The notes under the pieces were generated by a model. That model searched no databases, was not told the origin of the DNA, and saw nothing but the letters and a program-made list of their open reading frames with translations. Shown piece after piece: positions 17,002 through 26,941 of a stretch of DNA of 64,000 nt. The number at the start of each line of letters is the position of its first letter. Positions within the stretch are counted from its first letter, which is position 1. This DNA comes from Sulfitobacter undariae (lineage in GTDB: Bacteria; Pseudomonadota; Alphaproteobacteria; Rhodobacterales; Rhodobacteraceae), in the NCBI RefSeq assembly GCF_014196805.1, contig NZ_JACIEI010000015.1:1-64000 (forward strand), written 5' to 3'. The position numbers and the translations under genes are program-made.

Positions 17002-17933
17002 TGCTCTTCGGCCCTATCTGTTGCGGGAGGTGGGGCAGGCACAAGGGCTGCCAATTCGGTGTAAAGATCACTGTGCATTGTGTAATCCAGCGCAGCGAGA
17101 GAGGGTGCCAATTGCTCAGCCGAACGGGCTGAAATGATCGGTGTGGGGGCGGTAGGATGTGCCGCCGCCCACGCCACGGCAAGGGTGGCGGAGGCCACGC
17201 TTTCACGGGCGGCAATGGTGCTGAGGCCCTCTGCGGCACTGTGCATATGGTCAAATCGGTACCGCGCAGCATATCGTGCATCTTCACTCAGGCGCCCTGT
17301 GCCGCCGCTGGCGTATTTGCCTGTCAGCAATCCGCCGCCAAGCGGTGAATAAGGCGCACAGAGCATTCCCATATCTTGCGCCATCGGTAGAATCTCCACC
17401 TCGGCTTGACGTTTGACCAGACTATACATCGGTTGGATCAACGCGATTTCCAGATCGAATTTAGCGGCAATTTGGGCGGCTTTGACAGCCTGCCACGCGG
17501 CAAAGTTCGAGATACCCACATGGCGAATGATACCTTTGGTCTTCAGATCGGCAAGCGCCTCAAAGCTGTCATGCATGTCGGTGTCAGGATCGAAACGGTG
17601 CAGGTAAAGCGCATCAATCACGTCAATCTTCATCCGCTTGCGCGATGTTTCTGCTGAGTTGCGGATGTTTTCGGGGGTGGCGCCGCCTGTATAGGCGGCT
17701 TTGGTGGCGATGATCAGGCGGTCGCGGTGGGGTTTGGCCAGTGCGCCCAGCAGCTCTTCTGATGCGCCATCAGTATAGACATGGGCCGTGTCAAAATGGG
17801 TAATACCTGCATCCAGTGCCGCCTCAAACATCGCGCGTGAGGCGGTAGCATCGGCGCGGCCCCCGAATTGCATGGTACCAAAAGCAAGGCGGCTAGCGGG
17901 GGTGCCATCAAGGCTGGTCAGGGAATTTTTCAT
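16998..17933 (-). CDS. Aldo/keto reductase
   Basis: 311 residues of TIM-barrel AKR sequence: the catalytic tetrad is seen in HFDTAHVYTDGASEELLG (Asp and Tyr), RLIIATKAAY (Lys) and DALYLHRFD (His). The cofactor end carries PIISARSAEQLAPSL. Enzymes of this type reduce aldehydes and ketones with NADPH. It is the first gene of the unit AKR, DadA-like, DUF938, GH25, each joined by a 4-bp ATGA overlap. The substrate is unknown. Confidence 0.9.
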   Translation of the reverse strand: MKNSLTSLDGTPASRLAFGTMQFGGRADATASRAMFEAALDAGITHFDTAHVYTDGASEELLGALAKPHRDRLIIATKAAYTGGATPENIRNSAETSRKRMKIDVIDALYLHRFDPDTDMHDSFEALADLKTKGIIRHVGISNFAAWQAVKAAQIAAKFDLEIALIQPMYSLVKRQAEVEILPMAQDMGMLCAPYSPLGGGLLTGKYASGGTGRLSEDARYAARYRFDHMHSAAEGLSTIAARESVASATLAVAWAAAHPTAPTPIISARSAEQLAPSLAALDYTMHSDLYTELAALVPAPPPATDRAEEQ

Positions 17934-17981
17934 ACCCTTTTGGTGCCAGCCCTGAAGGCGCTTTGCAATGGGGCGTGTGGA

Positions 17982-18593
17982 TCAGACGCCGCCTTTTTCC
18001 ACGGCGCGAATGTAAGCGGGGCGCGCCTCAAGAGCCTCAACAAATGCCGCCAACTTGGGATAGGCTTCACGGTAGCCCATGCGCATGGCAATTTGTGCAG
18101 GAAAGCTGAGCATGATGTCCGCAGCTGACAAGTGGTCCAGCACAAAATGGCCAGAGGGGCGCAACACGCTTTCCATGTAGGAAAAGTGGTTTTCTAATTC
18201 GGATTTAATACGCGGATGCAGCGGTGCACCGGCGTCGCCCAGACGACCAACATAGAGGTTTAGCAAAACCGGCGTCATGGCAGAGCCTTCGGCGAAATGT
18301 ATCAACTCCAGATGGCGGGCATAGGCGGGAGTGCTGGCGTCAGGGATCATCTGGGGCGCGAATTTGGCGCAGAGCAATTCGGTGATTGCGGCGCTTTCGG
18401 CGATCATCACCCCGTCCATCTGGATCAGTGGGGATTTGCCCAAAGGATGCAGCGCACGCAGCGCATCGGGGGCCAGATTGGTCTGGGCATCGCGTTCGTG
18501 CAGCACAAAATCATAGGGCGCGCCAATCTCTTCCAAAAGCCAGAGAATGCGCAGCGAGCGGGACCTGTTGAGGTGATGAAGTGTGATCATCAC
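17982..18593 (-). CDS. Glutathione S-transferase family protein
   Basis: 203 residues. The thioredoxin-like N-domain (about 1-80) starts LHHLNRSRSLRILWLLEEIG and holds the glutathione-binding Ser in AESAAITELL; an all-helical C-domain follows (DHLSAADIMLSFPAQIAMR, the conserved N-capping box). It probably conjugates or reduces with glutathione in the cytoplasm. It lies 48 bp upstream of the aldo/keto reductase start on the same strand and may head that transcript. A second, distinct GST is at 54099-54746. Confidence 0.9.
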   Translation of the reverse strand: MMITLHHLNRSRSLRILWLLEEIGAPYDFVLHERDAQTNLAPDALRALHPLGKSPLIQMDGVMIAESAAITELLCAKFAPQMIPDASTPAYARHLELIHFAEGSAMTPVLLNLYVGRLGDAGAPLHPRIKSELENHFSYMESVLRPSGHFVLDHLSAADIMLSFPAQIAMRMGYREAYPKLAAFVEALEARPAYIRAVEKGGV

Positions 18594-18627
18594 CCCAGCT
18601 TAGTGGCTTTGCCCTGCTGCGCAAGCG

Positions 18628-19671
18628 TCAGATGATTTCATCTTCGTCAAACAGCGGTGCTTCTTCCAGTTGCGTGGCCAGTTCGTCCACCGCAGCTTCG
18701 GCCATATCGCCAAATTTCACAGCCGCGATGTGCAGCAAGGCATCGCCTTCATGCACAATCGGCACAACGGCACGTCCTACGATGATGCCGCTATAGCGGG
18801 TTGTGACTTCGATCTCTTCCTCGCCAAACGGATCGGAAATCGCGGCAACGATATCGCCTTCGGACACAACATCCCCTTCGGCCTTGTACATGCGCAGCAA
18901 GCCCCCCGCAGGCGCACGCAACCAATGGCTGTTGGAACACAGCAAGGGTGCTGCTTTGGGCGCTGCGATGCCAGCTTTGGGCAACATTCCGGTTTCTTTA
19001 AGCACCCGCAAGATACCCGCAACACCAGCGCGTACCGACATTTCGTCAAACCGCATGCCTTCGCCAGCTTCATAGAGCACAACATCGACGCCGATCTTTT
19101 TGCTCTCTTGGCGCAGGCTACCATCGCGCAACGCACTGGTCAGGATTACAGGCGCGCCAAAGGCTTTGGCCAGCTTCATGGTTACGCTGTTGTTGGCTGA
19201 CACGCGTACCTGCGGCAGGTTTATCCGGTTCACCGCAGCGGAATGCAGATCAATGCCGAGCGTGCAACGGGCCACAATTTCGTTCAGGAAAATATACGCC
19301 AGCCGCGACCCAAGTGAACCATGCGGTGAGCCGGGGAAACAGCGGTTTAAATCGCGCCGATCAGGTAGATAGCGCGAGTGATTTAAAAAACCGAAAGTGT
19401 TCACAATCGGCACCACAATAAGAGTACCGCGCAGGGATTTGAGGTTTTTGGAACGCAACATACGGCGCACGATTTCCACGCCGATTACCTCGTCGCCATG
19501 GATGCCCGCGCTAACAAAGGTGGTCGGGCCATCGCTGCGGCCATGGATAATATGCGCAGACAAGGTGACCGGTGTGTGATCCGACAGCGTGCTGACAGGG
19601 ATTTCGATGGTCTTGCGGGTGCCTGCCTCAACAATGCTACCCGCAATCTCAAAAGGTGCGCGTTTTTTCAT
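18628..19671 (-). CDS. M14-type succinylglutamate desuccinylase/aspartoacylase family protein
   Basis: 347 residues. Zinc-carboxypeptidase-like signature: [18 protein letters not shown] (His and Glu ligands), [20 protein letters not shown] and [19 protein letters not shown] (third ligand). The C-terminal third ([21 protein letters not shown]) forms a biotinyl-lipoyl-like beta fold common in this branch. The family hydrolyses N-acyl amino acids. It overlaps the rimK-like gene start by 4 bp in a set with a retropepsin-like protease; such trios recur in proteobacteria, and one possibility is removal or trimming of poly-glutamate tags. That role is inference. Confidence 0.85.
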   Translation of the reverse strand: MKKRAPFEIAGSIVEAGTRKTIEIPVSTLSDHTPVTLSAHIIHGRSDGPTTFVSAGIHGDEVIGVEIVRRMLRSKNLKSLRGTLIVVPIVNTFGFLNHSRYLPDRRDLNRCFPGSPHGSLGSRLAYIFLNEIVARCTLGIDLHSAAVNRINLPQVRVSANNSVTMKLAKAFGAPVILTSALRDGSLRQESKKIGVDVVLYEAGEGMRFDEMSVRAGVAGILRVLKETGMLPKAGIAAPKAAPLLCSNSHWLRAPAGGLLRMYKAEGDVVSEGDIVAAISDPFGEEEIEVTTRYSGIIVGRAVVPIVHEGDALLHIAAVKFGDMAEAAVDELATQLEEAPLFDEDEII

Positions 19672-20573
19672 CCCTTGCCTTTGGTCTTGGTTGCATTGGG
19701 TTTGGCGTTCTTTTCAAGGTATTCGATGATCATGCCGGCAATATCCAGACCGGTCGCGTTTTCAACGCCTTCAAGACCAGGGGATGAATTCACCTCCATC
19801 ACCACGGGCCCGTGATTGGAACGCAGCATATCAACACCGCACACATTCAGCCCCATTGCCTTGGCTGAACGGATCGCTGTTGAGCGTTCTTCAGGTGAAA
19901 GCTTGATCACTTGGGCAGAGCCGCCACGGTGAAGGTTGGAACGGAAATCGCCTTCCGCGCCTGTGCGTTTCATCGCGGCAACTACTTTGTTGCCGATAAC
20001 AATCGCGCGGATGTCAGTGCCGCCCGCTTCTTTGATGAATTCTTGCAGCAGGATGTTCACGCCCGCACCGCGAAACGCCTCAACCACAGACACGGCTGAA
20101 CGTTTCGTATCTGCCAGAACCACGCCGATGCCCTGCGTCCCTTCCAGCAGCTTGATCACCACAGGCGCACCGCCTGCCAGCGCCAACACTTCGTCGGTTT
20201 GTTTGGGGTCATGGGCAAATGTTGTGACAGGCAGGCCAATGCCGTCCCGCGCCAACAATTGCATTGAGCGCAGTTTATCCCGCGAACGGCCAATGCCTAC
20301 GCTTTCATTCAGGGGGTAGACGCCCTGCATTTCAAACTGCCGCAAAACAGCCGTGCCATAAAACGTTACCGAAGCGCCGATGCGCGGAATGACTGCGTCA
20401 TAGCCCTCCAGCTTCTCGCCGTTGTAATATACCTCGGGACGGCGCGTTGCGATGTTCATGTAGCAGCGCAGCGTGTTGATGATATCCAACTGATGACCCC
20501 GCGCTTCTGCTGCCTCTTTCAGGCGCTTGTGCGAATAGAGGTTCGGGTTGCGGGCAAGCATTGCAATTTTCAT
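19668..20573 (-). CDS. rimK: RimK-type alpha-L-glutamate ligase
   Basis: 301 residues, the standard RimK length. ATP-grasp landmarks: [39 protein letters not shown] (ATP-binding Lys), [20 protein letters not shown], and the metal-binding [20 protein letters not shown]. RimK adds glutamates to the C-terminus of ribosomal protein S6 or makes poly-glutamate. The upstream zinc-protease gene overlaps its start by 1 nt (TGATG) and the downstream deacylase overlaps by 4 bp, giving a tight three-gene operon. The true acceptor here is unknown. Confidence 0.93.
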   Translation of the reverse strand: MKIAMLARNPNLYSHKRLKEAAEARGHQLDIINTLRCYMNIATRRPEVYYNGEKLEGYDAVIPRIGASVTFYGTAVLRQFEMQGVYPLNESVGIGRSRDKLRSMQLLARDGIGLPVTTFAHDPKQTDEVLALAGGAPVVIKLLEGTQGIGVVLADTKRSAVSVVEAFRGAGVNILLQEFIKEAGGTDIRAIVIGNKVVAAMKRTGAEGDFRSNLHRGGSAQVIKLSPEERSTAIRSAKAMGLNVCGVDMLRSNHGPVVMEVNSSPGLEGVENATGLDIAGMIIEYLEKNAKPNATKTKGKG

Positions 20574-21046
20574 CAGTTCGATCCTTCAAAGTCTGGCTTG
20601 TCACTGACCAGATATGACTGGTCGGGATGAACAAGAATGTTACGGCTGCGCAAGGCGCGACGGCCTAAAATGAGTGGAAACCGCATGTTCCCACGGTCTG
20701 TGAGGGAGATGTCAATTTTCCACTGTCGTCCTGCTAATACCATGGGTGTGCGGATAACGATACGCGTCTCCGGCGTGCCGCTGGTATTTGTAATGTCACG
20801 GTTGGCATAAACAGGGAATTCGCAAACCTGCCCTTGGTTGCCCTCAATGTCGGGAGCCGTAAAACGGACCCACTTTTGGCCGTCTTGCATAAACGTCTCG
20901 ATGTTTTCTGCATGCAGAGCCGTGGTCTTTGCTCCGGTGTCGACCTTAATCGCGAAATCCATCAGGCCCATCTCGGGCAGGCTGATACACTCGTGCCAGC
21001 CGATGACCGTATAGGATTGCGAAAGTTCAGTGGTGGCATTTTTCAT
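20573..21046 (-). CDS. ATP-dependent zinc protease (RimB-like, retropepsin-fold)
   Basis: 157 residues from the ATG at 21046; a TTG at 21076 in the same frame is less likely. The aspartic-protease-like core is visible: [22 protein letters not shown] (Asp-Thr-Gly catalytic motif, about residues 28-33), then [23 protein letters not shown] and [19 protein letters not shown]. The family is usually encoded next to rimK. Overlap with rimK indicates coupled expression; processing of glutamylated targets is the likely function. It heads the three-gene unit. Confidence 0.88.
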   Translation of the reverse strand: MKNATTELSQSYTVIGWHECISLPEMGLMDFAIKVDTGAKTTALHAENIETFMQDGQKWVRFTAPDIEGNQGQVCEFPVYANRDITNTSGTPETRIVIRTPMVLAGRQWKIDISLTDRGNMRFPLILGRRALRSRNILVHPDQSYLVSDKPDFEGSN

Positions 21047-21428
21047 TTGGCTATATTCCGTGAGTAGACCAGACAAAGACAGGATGCGCGCGTTTTAAGA
21101 GAGACGCCAGTGGTAGAAATTGGCAGTGTTGAGATTGCTAAATACGATTTATGGGTGCGATGAAAGGGGCTATTTTTGACAATCTACCGTGGGTTTGTGG
21201 TGGGCCAACTGAAGGTTGAAAATGGAGGGAAGCATTATGGGTAACACGCTGCCTGATGCAGTGATTGGCCTGTATCAAAAGCAAGCCAACGAATGAGATC
21301 AACGCCAGATGTGTAGCATCTTTGCCCAACTCTGCTGGTGGTCTCTTGATGTTCACACTCGGCGCAACTCTCGGCGAGGCGAACATTTGTTTGTGTCGCA
21401 ATTCCTAAAGTAAATATGGATATCTAAC
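21047..21428. other. Non-coding interval between the rimK unit and the purine operon
   Basis: A weak 87-residue minus-strand frame (21401 to 21138) starts with TTG and has no ribosome-binding site or recognised domain; I do not accept it. The interval should hold the promoter of the protease-rimK unit near 21050-21150. No repeat or RNA gene was seen. Confidence 0.5.
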
Positions 21429-21459
21429 AAAAAAGGCCCCGCCAAACGGCAGGGCCTTC
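21429..21459 (-). terminator. Intrinsic terminator at the end of the purine operon
   Basis: On the minus strand AAGGCCCTGCCG, TTT and GGCGGGGCCTT form a GC-rich hairpin followed by TTTTTTGTT. It lies 25 bp past the stop of the substrate-binding protein gene and ends the 9-kb operon. Confidence 0.88.
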
Positions 21460-21481
21460 TTAACTTAGGCAATCATCCAGC

Positions 21482-22555
21482 TTATTGCGGGATCGTGCCT
21501 TCGATGCCTTCAACATAGAAGTTCATGCCAGCAAGCGTGGCGTCATCTGCTGTCGCGCCATCGGCCAGAAACTCTGTGCCATCTTGCTTGTTCAGCGGGC
21601 CAGTGAAGGCGTGATAGGAGCCATCAGCCAGCGATGCTTTCAGCGCCAGTGCTTCTGCTTTGATGTCCGCAGGAACCGCATCAGAGATTTCACCGATGCC
21701 GACCATGCCAGCGCCGATGCCGTCCCATGTGTCTTTGGATTCCCATGTGCCATCCATCAACGCCTGTGTGCGTGCAATGTAGTATGGCGCCCAGTCATCA
21801 ATGATGGAAGAAACACGCGGGTAGGGCGCATATTGGCTCATGTCGGATGCCTGACCAAAGGTCACAACATTGCCCGCTTCTTGGGCCGCTGCTTGGGGTG
21901 CTGTGGAGTCTGTGTGTTGCAGGATCACGTCCGCGCCTTGTTCAATCAGAACCTTGGCAGCGTCTGCTTCTTTTGCAGGGTCAAACCATGTGTAGGCCCA
22001 GACAATTTTGAACTGTACGTCAGGGTTGGCTTTGCGTGCGTGGATGAACGCCGAGTTGATGCCACGGATCACTTCGGGGATAGGATAGGAGCCGATGTAA
22101 CCCACGACGTTGGATTTGGTCATCTTGCCCGCGATGAGGCCCTGAATCGCGCGACCTTCATAAAACCGTGCAGAATAGGTGCTGACGTTATCGGCGCGTT
22201 TGTAACCAGTGGCGTGTTCGAATTTCACGTCTGGAAATTTGGCCGCAACATTGATTGTTGGGTCCATAAAGCCAAAGGATGTGGCAAAAATCATATCCGC
22301 ACCATCCAGCGCCATCTGCGTCATCACACGCTCGGCGTCAGGGCCTTCGGCTACGCTTTCGACGTAGACGGATTCAACTTTGTCGCCAAAGCGTTCTTGA
22401 ACAGCCAAACGGCCTTTTTCATGTTCATGGGTCCAGCCGCCATCGCCGATTGGGCCAACGTAAACAAAACCCAGCTTGGTTTTATCTTGGGCGTGGGCGG
22501 CTGTAACCAGCCCCATAACCAGCGCAGCGCTGGCCAATAGTTTGGTGAATTTCAT
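21482..22555 (-). CDS. BMP-family ABC transporter substrate-binding protein (purine/nucleoside)
   Basis: 357 residues with a signal peptide (about 1-22, ending AAHAQD). The BMP/PnrA fold starts KLGFVYVGPIGDGGWTHEHEKGR and carries FATSFGFMDPTINVAAKFPD and VVGYIGSYPIPEVIRGINSA. BMP proteins bind purine nucleosides or related bases in the periplasm. It sits 53 bp behind two permease genes and an ATPase gene, all downstream of xdhABC, so purine uptake feeding xanthine oxidation is the likely job. As last gene it is followed by a strong terminator. Confidence 0.92.
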   Translation of the reverse strand: MKFTKLLASAALVMGLVTAAHAQDKTKLGFVYVGPIGDGGWTHEHEKGRLAVQERFGDKVESVYVESVAEGPDAERVMTQMALDGADMIFATSFGFMDPTINVAAKFPDVKFEHATGYKRADNVSTYSARFYEGRAIQGLIAGKMTKSNVVGYIGSYPIPEVIRGINSAFIHARKANPDVQFKIVWAYTWFDPAKEADAAKVLIEQGADVILQHTDSTAPQAAAQEAGNVVTFGQASDMSQYAPYPRVSSIIDDWAPYYIARTQALMDGTWESKDTWDGIGAGMVGIGEISDAVPADIKAEALALKASLADGSYHAFTGPLNKQDGTEFLADGATADDATLAGMNFYVEGIEGTIPQ

Positions 22556-22608
22556 TTCAGGTTTCTCCCCGTTAGATCGTTGTCCGCTCTTTGGCGGATA
22601 GAGTTGCC

Positions 22609-23529
22609 TCAGGATGAGGCGTGGAAAATGCGTCCAAGTGATCCGGGTGCAGCACCCTTGTCACGCGACAAAAGCACAAGGACAACAATGGTCATAACAT
22701 ACGGCGACATTGCCAGATATTCGACAGGAATAGCAACGCCTGCAGCTTGGAGATTAAGTTGCAACTGCACAAGCCCGCCAAAAAGATAGGCACCCAAGAG
22801 CAAGCGGAGTGGCTTCCATGAGGCGAATACAACCAGTGCAAGGGCGATCCAGCCGATGCCGGCGGTCATGCCTTCGGTCCATTGCGGCACGCGGATCAGG
22901 CTGATGTATGCGCCGCCGACACCTGCACAGGCGCCGCCAAACATGATGGCGAGTGTGCGGATGCGCTTTACCTTGAACCCCAGTGCGTGGGCCGCATCAT
23001 GGTTTTCACCCACTGCCCGCAAGACCAATCCGACGCGCGAATATTTCAAAAGCGCCCAGACAGCGACGACCAGTACCAGACCCAGATAAAGGATGATGTC
23101 GTGGCTTAATACAATTGGGCCAAACACGGGAATATCGCCCAAAATACCGAAATTTACATCGGGCAACCGTGGCGGTTTTACTCCGACATAGCTTTGTCCT
23201 AAGAGCGCAGAAAAACCCAAACCAAACAAGGTAAGCGCCAGCCCTGATGCTACCTGATTGGCCAGCATCACTTGGGTTAAAAACGCAAACAGCAGGCTCA
23301 AGGCAGCGCCACCGACAGCAGCAGCTAAAAACCCCAACAGGGGTGAGCCGCTCTCAACGGCCACGGCAAAACCACAGATCGCGCCCATGATCATCATGCC
23401 TTCAACGCCAAGGTTCAGGACGCCGGTTTTCTCGACCACCAATTCGCCCACAGCGGCAAAAATCAGCGGCGTTGCGGCCACAAAGAAGCCTGCGAAAAAA
23501 AAGATCGGGTTGATTGACGACAGATCCAT
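22609..23529 (-). CDS. ABC transporter permease (nucleoside/purine uptake)
   Basis: 306 residues with eight or more hydrophobic segments. The family stretch LVVEKTGVLNLGVEGMMIMGA (about 28-48) and the EAA-like coupling loop around LGFKVKRIRTLAIMFGGACAGVGG identify a BPD_transp_2 permease of the YufQ/NupQ type. It pairs with the adjacent permease; the start overlaps that gene's stop by 1 nt. Together with the two-domain ATPase and BMP protein it makes a complete importer. Confidence 0.92.
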   Translation of the reverse strand: MDLSSINPIFFFAGFFVAATPLIFAAVGELVVEKTGVLNLGVEGMMIMGAICGFAVAVESGSPLLGFLAAAVGGAALSLLFAFLTQVMLANQVASGLALTLFGLGFSALLGQSYVGVKPPRLPDVNFGILGDIPVFGPIVLSHDIILYLGLVLVVAVWALLKYSRVGLVLRAVGENHDAAHALGFKVKRIRTLAIMFGGACAGVGGAYISLIRVPQWTEGMTAGIGWIALALVVFASWKPLRLLLGAYLFGGLVQLQLNLQAAGVAIPVEYLAMSPYVMTIVVLVLLSRDKGAAPGSLGRIFHASS

Positions 23530-24611
23530 TAAACGACCTCCTTGCGGCCCAAACGCAGCCGATAGTTTGTGAACAGGTCAAGGGCCAAAAGGAAGAAAAG
23601 AAGCATTCCCTGAAACACTTGAATTGCGGCGGCGGGCAGTTGCAGTTTGGATTGTGCAATATCGCCGCCAATATAGGTTAGCGCCATCAGCGCCGCCGCC
23701 AGCAGAATGCCAACTGGATGCAAGCGCCCTAAAAACGCAACGATAATTGCGGTAAACCCATAGCCTACATTGAAATCAATCGTCACCTGCCCCGCAGGGC
23801 CTGCAACCTCAAACACACCGGCAAGCCCCGCCAAAAGGCCAGACATGCCCAAGCAGAACAGCACCAGTCGCGCAGGGTTGACGCCAGAAAATGCTGCCGC
23901 ACGCGGGGCGTCTCCTGTGACCCGAATGGCAAAACCCAGACGGTGTCGTGCCAGCAATACATAACCAAAGATCACCGCAATAAATGCCGCAACCACCCCC
24001 CAGTGCATGCCCGTCCCCGAGAGGAGTTCGGCGTTATGCGCACTGGCATATTGTTGCAAATTGCGCGACCCGGGAAAGCCCATGCCTTGCGGGTTACGCA
24101 TCAGCCCCAGCGCCATGGAGGCCAAAAACTGCTCGGCCACATAGACCAACATCAAAGATACCAGAATTTCGTTTGTGCCGAATTTCACCTTGAGGACCGC
24201 AGGGATCATCGCCCACAGCCAGCCTCCCAATGCGCCAGCCAAGACCATGAGGGGGAAGATAAATACACTTTCGGTCGGATAAAACGCCAGCCCCACACCC
24301 GCGCCAAACAGCGCGCCCATAATGTACTGGCCTTCTGCGCCGATGTTCCAGATGCCTGCCTTAAACCCAAGGCTCAGACCGATGGCAATCAGCACCAGAG
24401 GGGCACCTTTGATCAACAGTTGGGGGCTGTAATAGCGCCAGTGTTGGCCAAACAGCGGTTCCCAAAAAATCGTCTGAATTGCCTCAAAGGGGTCTTTGCC
24501 CAAAAGGGCAAACAACACGCCGCCAAAGAACATCGTGGCTGCCACAGCCAGCAGCGGTGCCGCCAGTGAAAACGCGCGGCTTGGCTCGGGGCGTTTTTCC
24601 AAGGCAATCAT
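23529..24611 (-). CDS. ABC transporter permease (nucleoside/purine uptake)
   Basis: 360 residues, longer than its partner by an N-terminal segment. FKAGIWNIGAEGQYIMGALFGAGVGL (about 83-108) is the conserved BPD_transp_2 stretch, and RVTGDAPRAAAFSGVNPARLVLFCL is the cytoplasmic coupling loop. About nine membrane segments. It corresponds to the YufP/NupP subunit. It starts 48 bp after the ATPase gene and overlaps the next permease. Confidence 0.92.
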   Translation of the reverse strand: MIALEKRPEPSRAFSLAAPLLAVAATMFFGGVLFALLGKDPFEAIQTIFWEPLFGQHWRYYSPQLLIKGAPLVLIAIGLSLGFKAGIWNIGAEGQYIMGALFGAGVGLAFYPTESVFIFPLMVLAGALGGWLWAMIPAVLKVKFGTNEILVSLMLVYVAEQFLASMALGLMRNPQGMGFPGSRNLQQYASAHNAELLSGTGMHWGVVAAFIAVIFGYVLLARHRLGFAIRVTGDAPRAAAFSGVNPARLVLFCLGMSGLLAGLAGVFEVAGPAGQVTIDFNVGYGFTAIIVAFLGRLHPVGILLAAALMALTYIGGDIAQSKLQLPAAAIQVFQGMLLFFLLALDLFTNYRLRLGRKEVV

Positions 24612-24659
24612 GTGTTGCGCTCCATTTCCACTTTTCGTGTCAGCTCAATTCCTATGGGT

Positions 24660-26177
24660 TTAAACATGCGCCACCTCCATGCCATGGGCACCGCCCATCA
24701 GCAGGCCAATCTCTTCAACAGTGATGCCCTGCGCAGGGCGCGGCTCAGATAGGCGGCCTTCGTTCAGGGCTGCAAAGCGATCGGATATTTCCATCAATTC
24801 GTCCAGATCCTGACTGATCACAATCAACGCGGCACCGTTTTTGGCCAGATCCAGTAATGCCTGCCGGATCGCCGCCGCGGCAGAGGCATCAACGCCCCAC
24901 GTCGGTTGGTTCACCACAAAGACTTCTGGGCGTTGCATCACTTCGCGGCCAATCACAAATTTTTGCAGGTTCCCCCCTGACAAAGACCGCGCCGCCACAT
25001 GTGTGCCGGGGGTGCGGACGTCAAATTTGTCGATAATGCTCTGGGCAAACCGCGTCGCGGCGGGCCAGTCCAGAAAACCGCCTTTGTCCAACCCTTCGCG
25101 CACCGCGCCAGTGAGCATGGCATTTTCGGTCAGTGACATATCAGGAGCTGCCGCATGGCCCATGCGTTCTTCTGGGGCAGTCAACAGGCCACGTTCACGC
25201 CGCGCAGTGGGGCCAAGGGGGCCGATGTCCTCGCCTTTAAAGTGGACCATGCCGCGTGGCACAGGCCGTTCGCCTGACAAGGCCGCCAGTAGTTCATCCT
25301 GCCCATTGCCCGCCACACCGCCAATGCCCAACACTTCGCCCGCACGCAGTTCAAGCGATATATCTTTCAGTGCCATACCAAAGGCATTGGGGGCAGGCGC
25401 ACGCAGGCCTGTCAGGCTGAGCACAACGTCGCCTGCCTGTTGCCCCGCTCGCGTCGGCGTTTGCAGAAGCTTGCCGACCATCAGTTCCGCCATCTCGCGT
25501 GTTGTCGTTTCACGCGGGGTGCAATGGCCCACGACCTTACCCAGACGCAAAACAGTTGCGGTGTCACACAGGGTGCGGATTTCTTCGAGTTTATGCGAGA
25601 TATACAAAATCGCTGTTCCCTCGGCGCTCAGCTTGCGCAGGGTTTTGAACAGAATTTCTACTTCTTGCGGGGTCAGAACCGATGTCGGCTCATCCATGAT
25701 CAGCAGTTTTGGATTTTGCAAAAGGCAGCGGATGATTTCGACGCGCTGACGTTCCCCAGCAGATAAATCCCCTACGATCCTGTCGGGGGACAGGGGCAGG
25801 CCGTATTCTTCTGAGACGGCGCTGATCTGCGCGGACAATGCGCCAAGCTTGGGTGCGTTTTCCATTCCCAATGCGATATTTTCGGCCACGCTCATCGCGT
25901 CAAACAATGAGAAATGTTGGAATACCATACCCACACCTGCGGTACGGGCTGCGCTCGGCTCGGCGGGCGCAAAGGGTTGGCCGTTCATTTGCATTTGGCC
26001 GCTGTCGGGTTTGACCAACCCGTAAATCATCTTGACCAGCGTTGATTTTCCCGCGCCGTTTTCGCCCAAAAGGGCATGTACTTCACCTGGTGCGATCTTT
26101 AGCGAAACATCGCTGTTGGCGATCACACCCGGATAGGCCTTGGTGAGCGAGGTAAGGGAAAGCAACGGTTGTGTCAT
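24660..26177 (-). CDS. ABC transporter ATP-binding protein with two ATPase domains (nucleoside/purine uptake)
   Basis: 505 residues with two ABC modules. Module one: Walker A LLGENGAGKSTLVK (about 36-49), signature LSAGERQRVEI, Walker B LLIMDEPTSVLTP. Module two is degenerate as usual in this family: GIGGVAGNGQDELLAAL replaces Walker A, with signature LSGGNLQKFVIGRE and FVVNQPTWGVD in place of Walker B. This is the YufO/NupO type energising nucleoside import. Its start overlaps the xdhC stop by 4 bp, tying transporter to enzyme. Confidence 0.94.
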   Translation of the reverse strand: MTQPLLSLTSLTKAYPGVIANSDVSLKIAPGEVHALLGENGAGKSTLVKMIYGLVKPDSGQMQMNGQPFAPAEPSAARTAGVGMVFQHFSLFDAMSVAENIALGMENAPKLGALSAQISAVSEEYGLPLSPDRIVGDLSAGERQRVEIIRCLLQNPKLLIMDEPTSVLTPQEVEILFKTLRKLSAEGTAILYISHKLEEIRTLCDTATVLRLGKVVGHCTPRETTTREMAELMVGKLLQTPTRAGQQAGDVVLSLTGLRAPAPNAFGMALKDISLELRAGEVLGIGGVAGNGQDELLAALSGERPVPRGMVHFKGEDIGPLGPTARRERGLLTAPEERMGHAAAPDMSLTENAMLTGAVREGLDKGGFLDWPAATRFAQSIIDKFDVRTPGTHVAARSLSGGNLQKFVIGREVMQRPEVFVVNQPTWGVDASAAAAIRQALLDLAKNGAALIVISQDLDELMEISDRFAALNEGRLSEPRPAQGITVEEIGLLMGGAHGMEVAHV

Positions 26178-26941
26178 GCAGGAACCTTCTTGTTGGAAAC
26201 GGCGAGCAGGGCTTGCACGGTGCCATGTGCTATTTGATGGGGGGCTTTGCCAAGCGTTTTATCCCCGATCGGGCAAATAATACGATTAGGGTCCAACCCT
26301 GAAGCACGCAGCCGTTTGGAAAACCGCGCCCATTTTGTGTCTGATCCGATCAACCCAATACTGGCCGCGCCGCGTTGCACTAGGGCCGCGCAAAGCGCCA
26401 GATCAATGTCATGCGAATAGGTGAAGATGAGGTGATGTGCATTGGCAGGGGCACGCGTGGCCAGTAAGGGCATATCGGAAGTAGGGATTTTGGTGATGTG
26501 TTTATCGCTGACTTGCGGAAATCTATCAGCGCTGCTGTCAATCCAAGTGATGTTAAACGCCTGCGATGGACATGCCGCGACAACAGCGCGCCCTACATGC
26601 CCTGCGCCCCAAATCCACAGGTTTTCAGGACGCTCGCCAATCTGACCGATAGGGTGCGTGGTGGTCTGCGCTGTGTCCGTTGCTTTCGGCACACGGGTGT
26701 AACGCAGGGTGACAGCGCCGCCACAACATTGCCCCAGTGACGGGCCAAGCGGGATGGTCCGGCTTTCCTCATTTCCTTCGGTGGCCAGCAAATGGCGCGC
26801 ACGGTCAATTGCCAGATACTCTAGCGCGCCGCCGCCAATGGTGCCTTCGATGCCATCTGCCGTCACTTTCATCGCCGTACCCGCATCACGTGGCGCAGAG
26901 CCACGGGTGTGCGTGATCTCAATGTAAATTGCGTCATTCAT
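26174..26941 (-). CDS. xdhC: Xanthine dehydrogenase accessory protein XdhC
   Basis: 255 residues from the ATG at 26941, which overlaps the xdhB stop (ATGA) and is preferred over an upstream start. The N-terminus has RGSAPRDAGTAMKV and GTIGGGALEYLAI, the C-terminal Rossmann part LWIWGAGHVGRAVVAA. XdhC binds molybdenum cofactor, helps its sulfuration and inserts it into XdhB in the cytoplasm. The tail IGLIGSDTKWARFSKRLRA is typical. It joins the enzyme genes to the transporter by 4-bp overlaps on both sides. Confidence 0.93.
   Translation of the reverse strand: MNDAIYIEITHTRGSAPRDAGTAMKVTADGIEGTIGGGALEYLAIDRARHLLATEGNEESRTIPLGPSLGQCCGGAVTLRYTRVPKATDTAQTTTHPIGQIGERPENLWIWGAGHVGRAVVAACPSQAFNITWIDSSADRFPQVSDKHITKIPTSDMPLLATRAPANAHHLIFTYSHDIDLALCAALVQRGAASIGLIGSDTKWARFSKRLRASGLDPNRIICPIGDKTLGKAPHQIAHGTVQALLAVSNKKVPA

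Noticed and set aside
21138-21401. An 87-residue minus-strand frame in the gap after the rimK unit
   Set aside because: Starts with TTG without ribosome-binding site; no domain recognised.
21485-22540. A 351-codon plus-strand frame opposite the BMP protein gene
   Set aside because: It has a Cys/Phe/Arg-rich composition without any domain, is exactly antisense to a clear transporter gene and lacks a ribosome-binding site; it is a shadow frame.
24015-24034. GTCCCCGAGAGG, similar to the right end of the hairpin element
   Set aside because: It lies in normal permease coding sequence with no second flank or hairpin; chance similarity.
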